Below are positions 17,252 through 23,969 of a stretch of 64,000 nt of DNA, one piece after another. Both the position numbers and the translations under genes were made by a program. Every line of letters begins with the position of its first letter. Position 1 is the stretch's first letter. Location of the stretch: positions 57,092-121,091 of the forward strand of contig CAJTPU010000010.1 in the NCBI GenBank assembly GCA_910578335.1, in the 5' to 3' direction. Origin of the DNA: an uncultured Lachnospiraceae bacterium (GTDB lineage Bacteria > Bacillota > Clostridia > Lachnospirales > Lachnospiraceae). The notes under the pieces are model-generated. The model saw only the letters and a list, made by a program, of their open reading frames with translations. It had not been told where the DNA came from and searched no databases.

Positions 17252-18364
17252 ATGGCAAGTTTATCTTTAAAGAATGTTTGTAAGGTATATCCCAATGGCT
17301 TTGAGGCAGTAAAGGATTTCAACCTTGAAATTGCAGACCAGGAATTTATCATCTTTGTAGGTCCTTCCGGATGTGGTAAGTCTACGACGCTTCGTATGAT
17401 TGCAGGTTTGGAAGATATCTCCTCCGGCGAATTAAAGATTGGCGACAGAATCGTAAATGACGTTGAGCCTAAAGACAGAGATATCGCGATGGTATTCCAG
17501 AACTACGCTCTGTATCCTCATATGTCCGTATATGATAATATGGCATTTGGTCTTAAATTAAGAAAAGTTCCGAAGGACGAAATCGACAAGATGGTAAAAG
17601 ACGCAGCTAAGATTCTTGACCTGACTCCGCTGCTTGACAGAAAGCCGAAGGCTCTTTCCGGTGGACAGAGACAGCGTGTTGCTATGGGACGTGCAATTGT
17701 TCGTAATCCTAAGGTATTCCTTATGGATGAGCCTCTTTCCAACTTGGACGCTAAGCTGCGTGTGCAGATGCGTGTTGAGATTTCAAAGCTTCATCAGAGA
17801 CTCGGCACCACCATCATCTACGTAACACATGACCAGACAGAGGCTATGACCCTTGGTACCAGAATCGTTGTTATGAAGGACGGCGTTATCCAGCAGGTAG
17901 ATACACCTCAGAACCTGTATGAGAAGCCTCAGAATCTGTTCGTAGCAGGATTTATGGGTTCACCGCAGATGAACTTCCTGGATGCAACCGTTGAGGTAAA
18001 TGGTGATGTTGCAAGCTTGAAGATTGCAGGTCACAGCATTCCGCTTCCTCCTGCTAAATCTAAGAAGCTGATTGATGGCGGCTATGATGGAAAGGTTGTT
18101 ACCTTTGGTATCCGTCCCGAAGATATCTATGATTCTGCAACATACATTGAGTCTTCACCGAACAGCGTATTTGAATCTACTATCAAGGTATACGAATTGC
18201 TTGGTGCAGAAGTTTATCTGTATTTTGACATTGAGGAGTTCCCTGTAACCGCAAGAGTGGATTCCCGTACAACTTCAAGACCTGGTGACAGCGTGAAGTT
18301 TGCAATGGATGTAGAGAAGATTCACGTATTTGATAAGGAAACAGAGCAGGTTATTACCAACTAG
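17252..18364 (+). CDS. msmK: Sugar ABC transporter ATP-binding protein, MsmK/UgpC type
   Basis: 370 residues. Walker A GPSGCGKSTT, signature LSGGQRQRVAMGRAI, Walker B VFLMDEPLSNLDAKL and the H-loop THDQ are all present, with the C-terminal OB-fold (MOI/TOBE) domain of the CUT1 sugar family. No permease or binding protein is adjacent, so it is probably the shared ATPase energising several sugar importers, as MsmK does in streptococci. Codon choice is biased (many CGT, GGT, GTA), suggesting strong expression. AGAAAGGAG precedes the ATG. A strong terminator follows, so it is monocistronic. Confidence 0.93.
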   Translation: MASLSLKNVCKVYPNGFEAVKDFNLEIADQEFIIFVGPSGCGKSTTLRMIAGLEDISSGELKIGDRIVNDVEPKDRDIAMVFQNYALYPHMSVYDNMAFGLKLRKVPKDEIDKMVKDAAKILDLTPLLDRKPKALSGGQRQRVAMGRAIVRNPKVFLMDEPLSNLDAKLRVQMRVEISKLHQRLGTTIIYVTHDQTEAMTLGTRIVVMKDGVIQQVDTPQNLYEKPQNLFVAGFMGSPQMNFLDATVEVNGDVASLKIAGHSIPLPPAKSKKLIDGGYDGKVVTFGIRPEDIYDSATYIESSPNSVFESTIKVYELLGAEVYLYFDIEEFPVTARVDSRTTSRPGDSVKFAMDVEKIHVFDKETEQVITN

Positions 18365-18374
18365 TAAAAAAGGG

Positions 18375-18402
18375 AAGGAGGCGCGTTGTCGCCTCCTTTT
18401 TT
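18375..18402 (+). terminator. Intrinsic terminator of msmK
   Basis: 9-bp stem AAGGAGGCG / CGCCTCCTT with a 6-nt loop, merging into TTTTTT. A textbook Rho-independent terminator. Confidence 0.92.
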
Positions 18403-18513
18403 GATGCTTCGGGAATTATAAAATTTTTCTTTATGCCTTGCGGTCAAAATTAAAATAAGCTATGATTATAATATAGTTACCGGAACAATTATGATTATGA
18501 AAGGAAGAGGAGC

Positions 18514-19602
18514 ATGATTTCTAGCCAGATTATTCAGACAAGCATTGAGGAATTAAAGACAATTACCAAGGTTGACCTTTGTGTCTATGACGTAAACGGC
18601 GGCTTGACAGCAGGTACAATGGATATGTCGGAGCTAAACACAAACCTAATAGTTGGTTTTGCGAAGTCGCCGGCGGACAGCCAGGTCATTGGTGCGCATC
18701 ATCTTCTGAAGATTTTAGACGAGGGCGAGCTTTTATATGTACTTGTGGCGCGCGGGCTTAGTGATGACGTTTATATGGTAGGAAAAATTGCAGTCTGCCA
18801 GCTTCAAAACTTGATTATTGCATACAAAGAGCGCTTTGACAGGAATAATTTTTTCCAAAACCTGCTGCTGGACAATTTGCTTTTGGTTGACATTTATAAT
18901 CGTGCCAAAAAGCTGCATGTAGAAGTTACGGCTCCCAGAGCGGTCTTTCTGGTAGAGACAAAAATGGAAAAGGATAGTATTGTCACAGAGCTTTTGAAGG
19001 AAATGTTTTCTGCGCACGGCGGGGATTACATTACAGCCGTAGATGAGCGCAGCGTGATACTGATAAAAGCACTGGAGGAGAATTATACGCAGGAAACCCT
19101 GAGCCAGATAGCCAATACCATTGCGGATATGACAAATGCAGAGGCAATGCTGAATGTGAAGGTAGCATACGGTACGGTAGTGTCTGAGTTAAAGGATGTA
19201 TCCAAGTCCTACAAAGAAGCAAAAATGGCATTGGATGTAGGAAAGATATTTTACGTGGAAAAGAATGTGATTGCATATAGCACGCTGGGAATCGGACGCC
19301 TGATTTATCAGCTTCCAGTCAATCTGTGCCGGATTTTTATACAGGAAATTTTCGGAGATAATGTGCCGGAAGAGCTGGACGATGAAATGCTGGGCACGAT
19401 TAACAAGTTTTTTGAGAATAATCTGAATGTGTCCGAAACCTCCCGACAGCTTTTTGTACATAGGAATACGCTGGTGTACAGGATTGAAAAGCTGCAGAAG
19501 AGCACGGGACTGGATATTCGTACCTTTGACGATGCGCTTACATTTAAGATAGCGTTGATGGTGGTGAGTTACATGAAGTATCTGGATTCACTGGAATATT
19601 AA
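18514..19602 (+). CDS. PucR/CdaR-type transcriptional regulator
   Basis: 362 residues. The C-terminal ~60 residues are a PucR-type helix-turn-helix: FFENNLNVSETSRQLFVHRN, then TLVYRIEKLQKSTGLDIRTF. The N-terminal and central parts fit the sensor and GGDEF-like fold of CdaR-related regulators, with no catalytic motif. It follows msmK in the same direction but behind a terminator. In Lachnospiraceae this pairing with the orphan sugar ATPase is, as I recall, frequent, which suggests control of carbohydrate uptake (inference). Confidence 0.85.
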   Translation: MISSQIIQTSIEELKTITKVDLCVYDVNGGLTAGTMDMSELNTNLIVGFAKSPADSQVIGAHHLLKILDEGELLYVLVARGLSDDVYMVGKIAVCQLQNLIIAYKERFDRNNFFQNLLLDNLLLVDIYNRAKKLHVEVTAPRAVFLVETKMEKDSIVTELLKEMFSAHGGDYITAVDERSVILIKALEENYTQETLSQIANTIADMTNAEAMLNVKVAYGTVVSELKDVSKSYKEAKMALDVGKIFYVEKNVIAYSTLGIGRLIYQLPVNLCRIFIQEIFGDNVPEELDDEMLGTINKFFENNLNVSETSRQLFVHRNTLVYRIEKLQKSTGLDIRTFDDALTFKIALMVVSYMKYLDSLEY

Positions 19603-19665
19603 GCGAAGAAAAAGGCATAAGTTTTTGGCTTTGCCGGAATATGACTGAAAATACGTGAAAATAAG

Positions 19666-19698
19666 TGGCGCAAGCGGCTTTACAAGCCGTCTGCGCCA
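19666..19698 (+). terminator. Strong hairpin between convergent genes
   Basis: TGGCGCA / TGCGCCA outer stem and CGGCTT / AAGCCG inner stem around a 3-nt loop. The following sequence is only moderately T-rich. Placed between the convergent regulator genes, it probably terminates one or both. Confidence 0.55.
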
Positions 19699-19724
19699 TC
19701 TGTTTGTCCCATCTGTTTCCGATA

Positions 19725-20576
19725 TTATGGATTCCAACGCTTTAAACTCGGCAGTTCTTTTTGGAGCAGTTCCCTTGCCTCTTCTTCGGTTTTACAGTCA
19801 CCGTCTTGTATCAGAAACGGAATGCAGCTTTCAATCATCTCTTCAAGAGTCTGCTCTTTGATAAAACCTCCGTCCGCATAGCAGTATTTGCAATAATCCT
19901 TGTTTGTACTGCCGTCGGCATTTGTGGCGAAGTCCCCTTCACTCATTTTCATTCCACAGCTCTGACAAATGTTTTCAGTCATGTGATAACCTCCCGTCAC
20001 TTCAATAATATTGTTGTCGGGGTCGGTCAAATGAAAATAGTGATAGGTCGGATACGCTTCTCTTATCTTGGTGACATGTCCGATGTTGAGCGCTTTGACC
20101 CGCTCATACTCTGATAGCAAATCTTCGACCCAGTAATTCTGAACAAATTTGTAGGGACTGTTCAAATCGGTACAGTGTCCTATAATATTGTCTTCATTCA
20201 TGAGAGCAATGCATTTGTTGTCTACATAGAATTCTACGAACTTATTACCGCTCCGGCATCTGTTATCGACTTTGACGTCAAGAAACTTTTCGTAAAAAGC
20301 CACTGATTTCTCAAAGTCCTTGACTACAAGATAAACGCTTCCTAAGTGCAGGGGGTTTTTCTTTTCCTCCATATCTTCAGGATTTCGGAGTAAAAGCGTA
20401 TCTGTCGAAACGTCAAATAATTCGCTCATCCGTATGATTTTTTCTACATCGGGTATGGCTTGTCCAAGTTCCCATTTGGAAACAGACTGGCGCGAAACTT
20501 CAAGCATTTCTGCAAGGCGTTCCTGCGTCAGTCCTTTTTCAATGCGTATGTGTTGAATCTGCTCGCCTATTGTCAT
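19725..20576 (-). CDS. Xre HTH + VOC/glyoxalase + zinc-ribbon fusion
   Basis: 283 residues in three parts. Residues 1-60 are an Xre DNA-binding domain (MTIGEQIQHIRIEKGLTQER, SRQSVSKWELGQAIPD). Residues ~75-195 are a VOC (glyoxalase/bleomycin-resistance) fold: LGSVYLVVKDFEKSVAFYEK to DPDNNIIEVTGGY. Residues ~200-283 are a zinc-ribbon (zf-ribbon_2-like) with CQSCGMKM and CKYC. A regulator whose effector domain is a VOC fold is a reasonable reading. The ATG at 20576 has GGAGGTGG upstream. Stand-alone versions of each domain are common; this combination is unusual. Confidence 0.85.
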   Translation of the reverse strand: MTIGEQIQHIRIEKGLTQERLAEMLEVSRQSVSKWELGQAIPDVEKIIRMSELFDVSTDTLLLRNPEDMEEKKNPLHLGSVYLVVKDFEKSVAFYEKFLDVKVDNRCRSGNKFVEFYVDNKCIALMNEDNIIGHCTDLNSPYKFVQNYWVEDLLSEYERVKALNIGHVTKIREAYPTYHYFHLTDPDNNIIEVTGGYHMTENICQSCGMKMSEGDFATNADGSTNKDYCKYCYADGGFIKEQTLEEMIESCIPFLIQDGDCKTEEEARELLQKELPSLKRWNP

Positions 20577-20679
20577 AATGACCACCTCCATATGTATTAT
20601 GGCATATAGAATATGGGAGTTCCACCAATTTGACATGGAACTTTTGGCAACCGGCAGTTGCGAGATTTTGGAGGTCTGA

Positions 20680-21135
20680 CTAATGTTCGCAGTTTAAGGC
20701 GCTTAGGCATGCGATAATCTTTTCGCGGTATTCTGCGTGGTGCGGCATACCGTTTCCCAATCCGGCAAGCTTTGGAAGCTGGAGCTTCAGAAAGCGTTCG
20801 CCCGTAAAGGTGATAGAGCAATTGGTAGCGCCCATAAAGCCTTTCTTGATGATACAGCGCTTAATGTCGGTCAGTAAAAAACAGGCGCCGATATCTTCTT
20901 CCACCGTATTTCGCAAGTCGGCAATAAGCTCAAACCCATCCAGATAGTCACGTTCCTCACACTCGGCGACAAGAAAATACCGTTCCGTAATACCGATATA
21001 AACACTAAACTGTGAGGTTTTTTTCTTGTTTACCTGCAGGGTATTGCTATGTATGCCTGCCAAGAGTGTTTCCCCGACAGGAATATATTCGCCCAAAACC
21101 TGCAGCATCTTTTTTTCATCAAAAACGCCTGACAT
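20680..21135 (-). CDS. Unknown protein, possible bacterial PH-like domain
   Basis: 151 residues, no signal peptide or membrane helix. Alternating strands with segments such as SVYIGITERYFLVAECEE and FTGERFLKLQLPKLAGLG resemble the bacterial PH fold, but this is a weak guess. The ATG at 21135 follows GGAGG at 8 nt; the frame opens two codons earlier. It lies downstream of the Ro60-like gene, separated by a terminator. Confidence 0.6.
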   Translation of the reverse strand: MSGVFDEKKMLQVLGEYIPVGETLLAGIHSNTLQVNKKKTSQFSVYIGITERYFLVAECEERDYLDGFELIADLRNTVEEDIGACFLLTDIKRCIIKKGFMGATNCSITFTGERFLKLQLPKLAGLGNGMPHHAEYREKIIACLSALNCEH

Positions 21136-21177
21136 AAGCAAAGCCTCCTTTTTATGATAACACCCGAATCGCTTCGT

Positions 21178-21231
21178 AAAAACGTAACAGCGCTGAGCTC
21201 GAAAATACCTCGCTAAGCGCTGACGTTTTTT
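21178..21231 (-). terminator. Terminator after Ro60-like gene (bidirectional)
   Basis: Long hairpin AAAAACGT..CAGCGCT / AGCGCTG..ACGTTTTT with a 21-nt loop. Either strand ends in a T-run; on the minus strand it would stop the transcript of the Ro60-like gene. The loop holds the short sequence AGCTCGAAAATA that recurs near 44453. Confidence 0.65.
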
Positions 21232-21252
21232 GAGAGTCTGTTTATGGGATTT

Positions 21253-22839
21253 TTAAGCTTCTACGTTTATCAGTTCTTTTACAGCCTGCTCCACGGCATC
21301 GTACCGCGGCAGTGCAAGCTGTTCGGTCAGTGCGCGATAAGGGTCAACCCCGCCTGAGAGTACCATTTTGGCAATCATGGGAGAGAAACCGCTTACCAGT
21401 GCGACGCCAAGCGCATTTTCCTTGACGGGAATCGTACCCGTCCTGCTGCAGATATTCCAAAAGATAAGCCTTGGCAGGCGGTAACCGTACTGGGAATAGC
21501 GTTTGGCAAACGTTTCAAACAGCTTTTCGTCGGGAGCTGTCCATGTATTTGCAACGCGGCATTTTGTGGCGTAATCAAATTCCATATCCGAGAGAATCAG
21601 CAGGTTGGCAGGAAGGTCAGTCTGCTTCATATGGTTTTTGACGGCGGTCAGCAAAATAAGTTCAAATACTGCCTCTAGGTTGGTGTTTGCTACTTCGTCG
21701 TGGTGCAGGGCAATTTCTATTTTGTCATGCAGGGACTTTCCCTTTGATAAGTCTACAAGCTGCGGATTCTCACTGAAAGAAATATAACAATCCTTAAATG
21801 CTCCTGAGCAGCGCTCGGAAAAGTAAATGGCAAGCGCATTTGCCACGTCAAGGCAGGTCAGATGGGTCTTTCCGATGCGGCTTAGCATACTGCCGGAACC
21901 GTCAGCGATGCAAAGCGTATTGCCTGCGTCCTGTACATAGTCGGGAAGTGAGCGCCAAAGCTCCTCCAATGTGGCATCAAGCGGTCGAATACGCTGGAAA
22001 ACTTGTACGCTGCTTCTGCCAGCCTTCTCCTCATGGGAAACCCAATAGGAATGTACAATGTCGTGCGGAAAAAGTACATCTGCATGAATCTGCTGTTCGC
22101 CTTTTTTAACGGATTCCAAAAAATTTTTGCGGCGTGCTTCGTCGTTTCGCAAAAACGCTTTATTGTAAATGAGGTTTGCTCTGGAGGGAACGGCTTCATA
22201 TGGAATATCAGACCATTTGCCGCTGCTCATCAGAACTTCCGTTATATTTAGATATTTTCTAAAAGCAGAAAGCATCCTGCGGTATTCTTTGGCTGTCATG
22301 GAAAACTTTGCGGCAAGTGCACGTGCCAAGTGCTTTGTCTGCTTTGCAGATGCATTTTCCGAAGGCAGCCATTTGGCGCAGAGACTGATGGGAGCGCCGT
22401 TTTCCATGTTGATGCGGTCCTCTGCAAGCTGCTTTGCAAGCATGGAGACAGCGTCCTCTGCAAGGGGCGTGTTTATCAGAGACACAACAATATCCCATCT
22501 TGCATACTCCGGTATCAGCGGCATAAGCGCCTTTGCAATTTCGATATGATTTTCTGCCAGATAAATAAAAAGCGTCTGAAAGAGCCTTCTCTCGCCAAGC
22601 CCCTGTCTGACGTCGCCCGCAAAAAAGAGCCATTTTATAGCAAGAAGGGCATCCTCGTAATATGCCTTTACAAATTGATGCACGATTTCCTCCGGCGAGG
22701 CGTTTCGCAGGGAGGAAACGGCAAAGTTAAAGTCGAGCAAAGCTTTGCCCGTAGTCCTGCAGCCTATGGCGCCGTTCTCGGTTACGGCAGTATTGTATTC
22801 ATAATTTAGGACATTTTTCAGCTTATGCATAAAGCCCAT
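21253..22839 (-). CDS. Ro60-like TROVE/vWA protein (DUF2828 type)
   Basis: 528 residues. The N-terminal ~290 residues are helical-repeat, with LLAIKWLFFAGDVRQGLGER and EYARWDIVVSL typical of the DUF2828 relatives of the TROVE domain. The C-terminal part is a von Willebrand A domain with a complete metal site start, DGSGSM, at residues 313-318. Ro60 has the same TROVE-ring plus vWA layout and binds Y RNAs and misfolded RNAs. The ATG at 22839 lies eight bases after GGAGG. Directly upstream on the same strand is a 110-nt tRNA-like RNA with its own promoter, as Y RNAs lie beside bacterial Ro60. An RNA-binding role is therefore likely (inference). Confidence 0.82.
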   Translation of the reverse strand: MGFMHKLKNVLNYEYNTAVTENGAIGCRTTGKALLDFNFAVSSLRNASPEEIVHQFVKAYYEDALLAIKWLFFAGDVRQGLGERRLFQTLFIYLAENHIEIAKALMPLIPEYARWDIVVSLINTPLAEDAVSMLAKQLAEDRINMENGAPISLCAKWLPSENASAKQTKHLARALAAKFSMTAKEYRRMLSAFRKYLNITEVLMSSGKWSDIPYEAVPSRANLIYNKAFLRNDEARRKNFLESVKKGEQQIHADVLFPHDIVHSYWVSHEEKAGRSSVQVFQRIRPLDATLEELWRSLPDYVQDAGNTLCIADGSGSMLSRIGKTHLTCLDVANALAIYFSERCSGAFKDCYISFSENPQLVDLSKGKSLHDKIEIALHHDEVANTNLEAVFELILLTAVKNHMKQTDLPANLLILSDMEFDYATKCRVANTWTAPDEKLFETFAKRYSQYGYRLPRLIFWNICSRTGTIPVKENALGVALVSGFSPMIAKMVLSGGVDPYRALTEQLALPRYDAVEQAVKELINVEA

Positions 22840-22860
22840 AGCGTTTTCCTCCGTCATAAG

Positions 22861-22950
22861 CAAGCAGCCGGATTGAAACCGGCGGCAAGGGGAGTACAGT
22901 GTAATGTAAATGCTGCAAAAGCTTTTGGAAAAGCGCCTTTTTCCTGCTTA
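22861..22950 (-). ncRNA. Candidate second tRNA-like RNA or 5' UTR element
   Basis: Between the tRNA-like RNA and the Ro60-like start, three stems can be drawn: TAAGCAG/CTGCTTG closing the ends, GGAAAA/TTTTCC with loop AGGCGC (D-arm-like), and GCCGG-TTTCAAT-CCGGC (22883-22867), a 5-bp stem with a 7-nt T-loop-like loop. The loop departs from the T-loop consensus by one register. It may be a second Y-RNA-like molecule or a leader structure; evidence is only base pairing. Confidence 0.33.
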
Positions 22951-22977
22951 GCCAAAAGCCTTATAGTCTTAAAAACA

Positions 22978-23087
22978 GGAGCGGCTGGAAAGGATTCGAA
23001 CCTTTAAGGCCATGAGGAAGTTGCTGTATGTGTCTTTGTCAAGACACAACATTTTGCCCACCAAAATAGTGAGACCGCAGCCGCTCC
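22978..23087 (-). ncRNA. tRNA-like small RNA, candidate Y RNA (YrlA-like)
   Basis: 110 nt. The ends pair perfectly for 10 bp (GGAGCGGCTG / CAGCCGCTCC) and are followed by TGTTTTT, acting as a terminator. Near the 3' end is a perfect tRNA T-arm, AAAGG-TTCGAAT-CCTTT (23005-22989). Further arms are TATTTT/AAAATG with the G-rich loop GGTGGGC (D-arm-like, 23068-23050) and TGTGTC/GACACA with an 8-nt loop (anticodon-arm-like, 23048-23029). It is not a working tRNA: the acceptor-like stem is 10 bp, there is no 7-nt anticodon loop and no CCA. Bacterial Y RNAs beside Ro60 genes carry such tRNA-mimic modules; the neighbour here is a Ro60-like gene. Confidence 0.68.
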
Positions 23088-23095
23088 ATATGTTT

Positions 23096-23124
23096 ACTAT
23101 AGCATAGAAAGCAATAGAAAGCAA
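23096..23124 (-). promoter_or_regulatory. Promoter of the tRNA-like RNA
   Basis: -35 TTGCTT (23124-23119), 17-bp spacer, -10 TATAGT (23101-23096). The RNA's first paired base lies nine bases after the -10, exactly where transcription should begin. Confidence 0.6.
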
Positions 23125-23364
23125 TAAGGATACGTTTGATATTTCCGAGTCTTGAATTGGTTTTGAGAGTATGCAACGTATCCTTCTATTCCATAAAATT
23201 AAGGGGAAATTCATAGAAAGGTGAATACCGATATGATAAAATCAGATTGGAATTTGATGAAAAACACAGTTGTAACTATCAGTTGACGAATTTCCATGCC
23301 TAAATGGTGGTTATGCAACCGATGGTTTTGCTATAATTACACCAAATAGAAAGGAGTACTGACT

Positions 23365-23808
23365 ATGAATATGGCAGACAGAATACAATATTTGAGAAAA
23401 ACGAAAGGGTTTTCGCAAGAAGAACTTGCGGACAAAGTGGGGGTATCAAGACAGGCGGTCTCAAAATGGGAAAGTGAACAAAGTACACCCGATATAGAAA
23501 AAATTATTATTATGAGTGAACTTTTTGAAGTCACAACGGACTATATTCTCAAAGGGATAGAGCCTGTTAATATGACCAATAGAAAAACTATTTATTCTTT
23601 ATATGTAGGGTTTGCAGTAATATCTGCAATCATAGCGGGAATGTGGTCTTTTACAGCAAATAGATTTCGTATAGATGAATGCTGGATTATCGTGATAGCG
23701 GGAGCAGCGATTGGGTGTGCCATAGCGTTGATTATTCAAGTAATATCTAATTTATTTAGAAAATCCTTTGAATGCAATACCCCGCAGAAGAAAAATTCTA
23801 CCCGTTAG
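23365..23808 (+). CDS. Xre regulator with C-terminal membrane helices
   Basis: 147 residues. Residues 1-65 are an Xre DNA-binding domain (MADRIQYLRKTKGFSQEELA, VSRQAVSKWESEQSTPD). Two membrane helices follow (IYSLYVGFAVISAIIAGMW and IVIAGAAIGCAIALIIQVI), so the regulator is membrane-anchored. GGAG lies eight bases before the ATG. Targets are unknown. Confidence 0.85.
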   Translation: MNMADRIQYLRKTKGFSQEELADKVGVSRQAVSKWESEQSTPDIEKIIIMSELFEVTTDYILKGIEPVNMTNRKTIYSLYVGFAVISAIIAGMWSFTANRFRIDECWIIVIAGAAIGCAIALIIQVISNLFRKSFECNTPQKKNSTR

Positions 23809-23912
23809 GCATAACAAACGAATATTTTAAAGCACCCTATGAAGAATACCCCATTGCGATGTGCGGCCAGACAGTTATTAACTTGCAGTATTCAAACAGA
23901 AAACAGGAATAG
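23772..23912 (+). CDS. Possible small overlapping ORF, 46 aa
   Basis: Begins MQYPAEEKFYPLGITNEYF and ends NLQYSNRKQE. It overlaps the last 37 bases of the Xre gene in another frame and has protein-like composition rather than low-complexity noise. No clear ribosome site precedes it. It may be a remnant of a larger gene; I do not recognise a family. Confidence 0.28.
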   Translation: MQYPAEEKFYPLGITNEYFKAPYEEYPIAMCGQTVINLQYSNRKQE

Positions 23913-23969
23913 GACAGTAGTCTTAGGAATATAATGTAGAGATAAATCTACAGAAAATCGGGGACTATT

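Noticed and set aside
22978..23087. Functional tRNA gene
   Set aside because: T-arm is perfect, but the end stem is 10 bp, the D-loop and anticodon loop are non-canonical and CCA is absent; a tRNA-mimic fits better.
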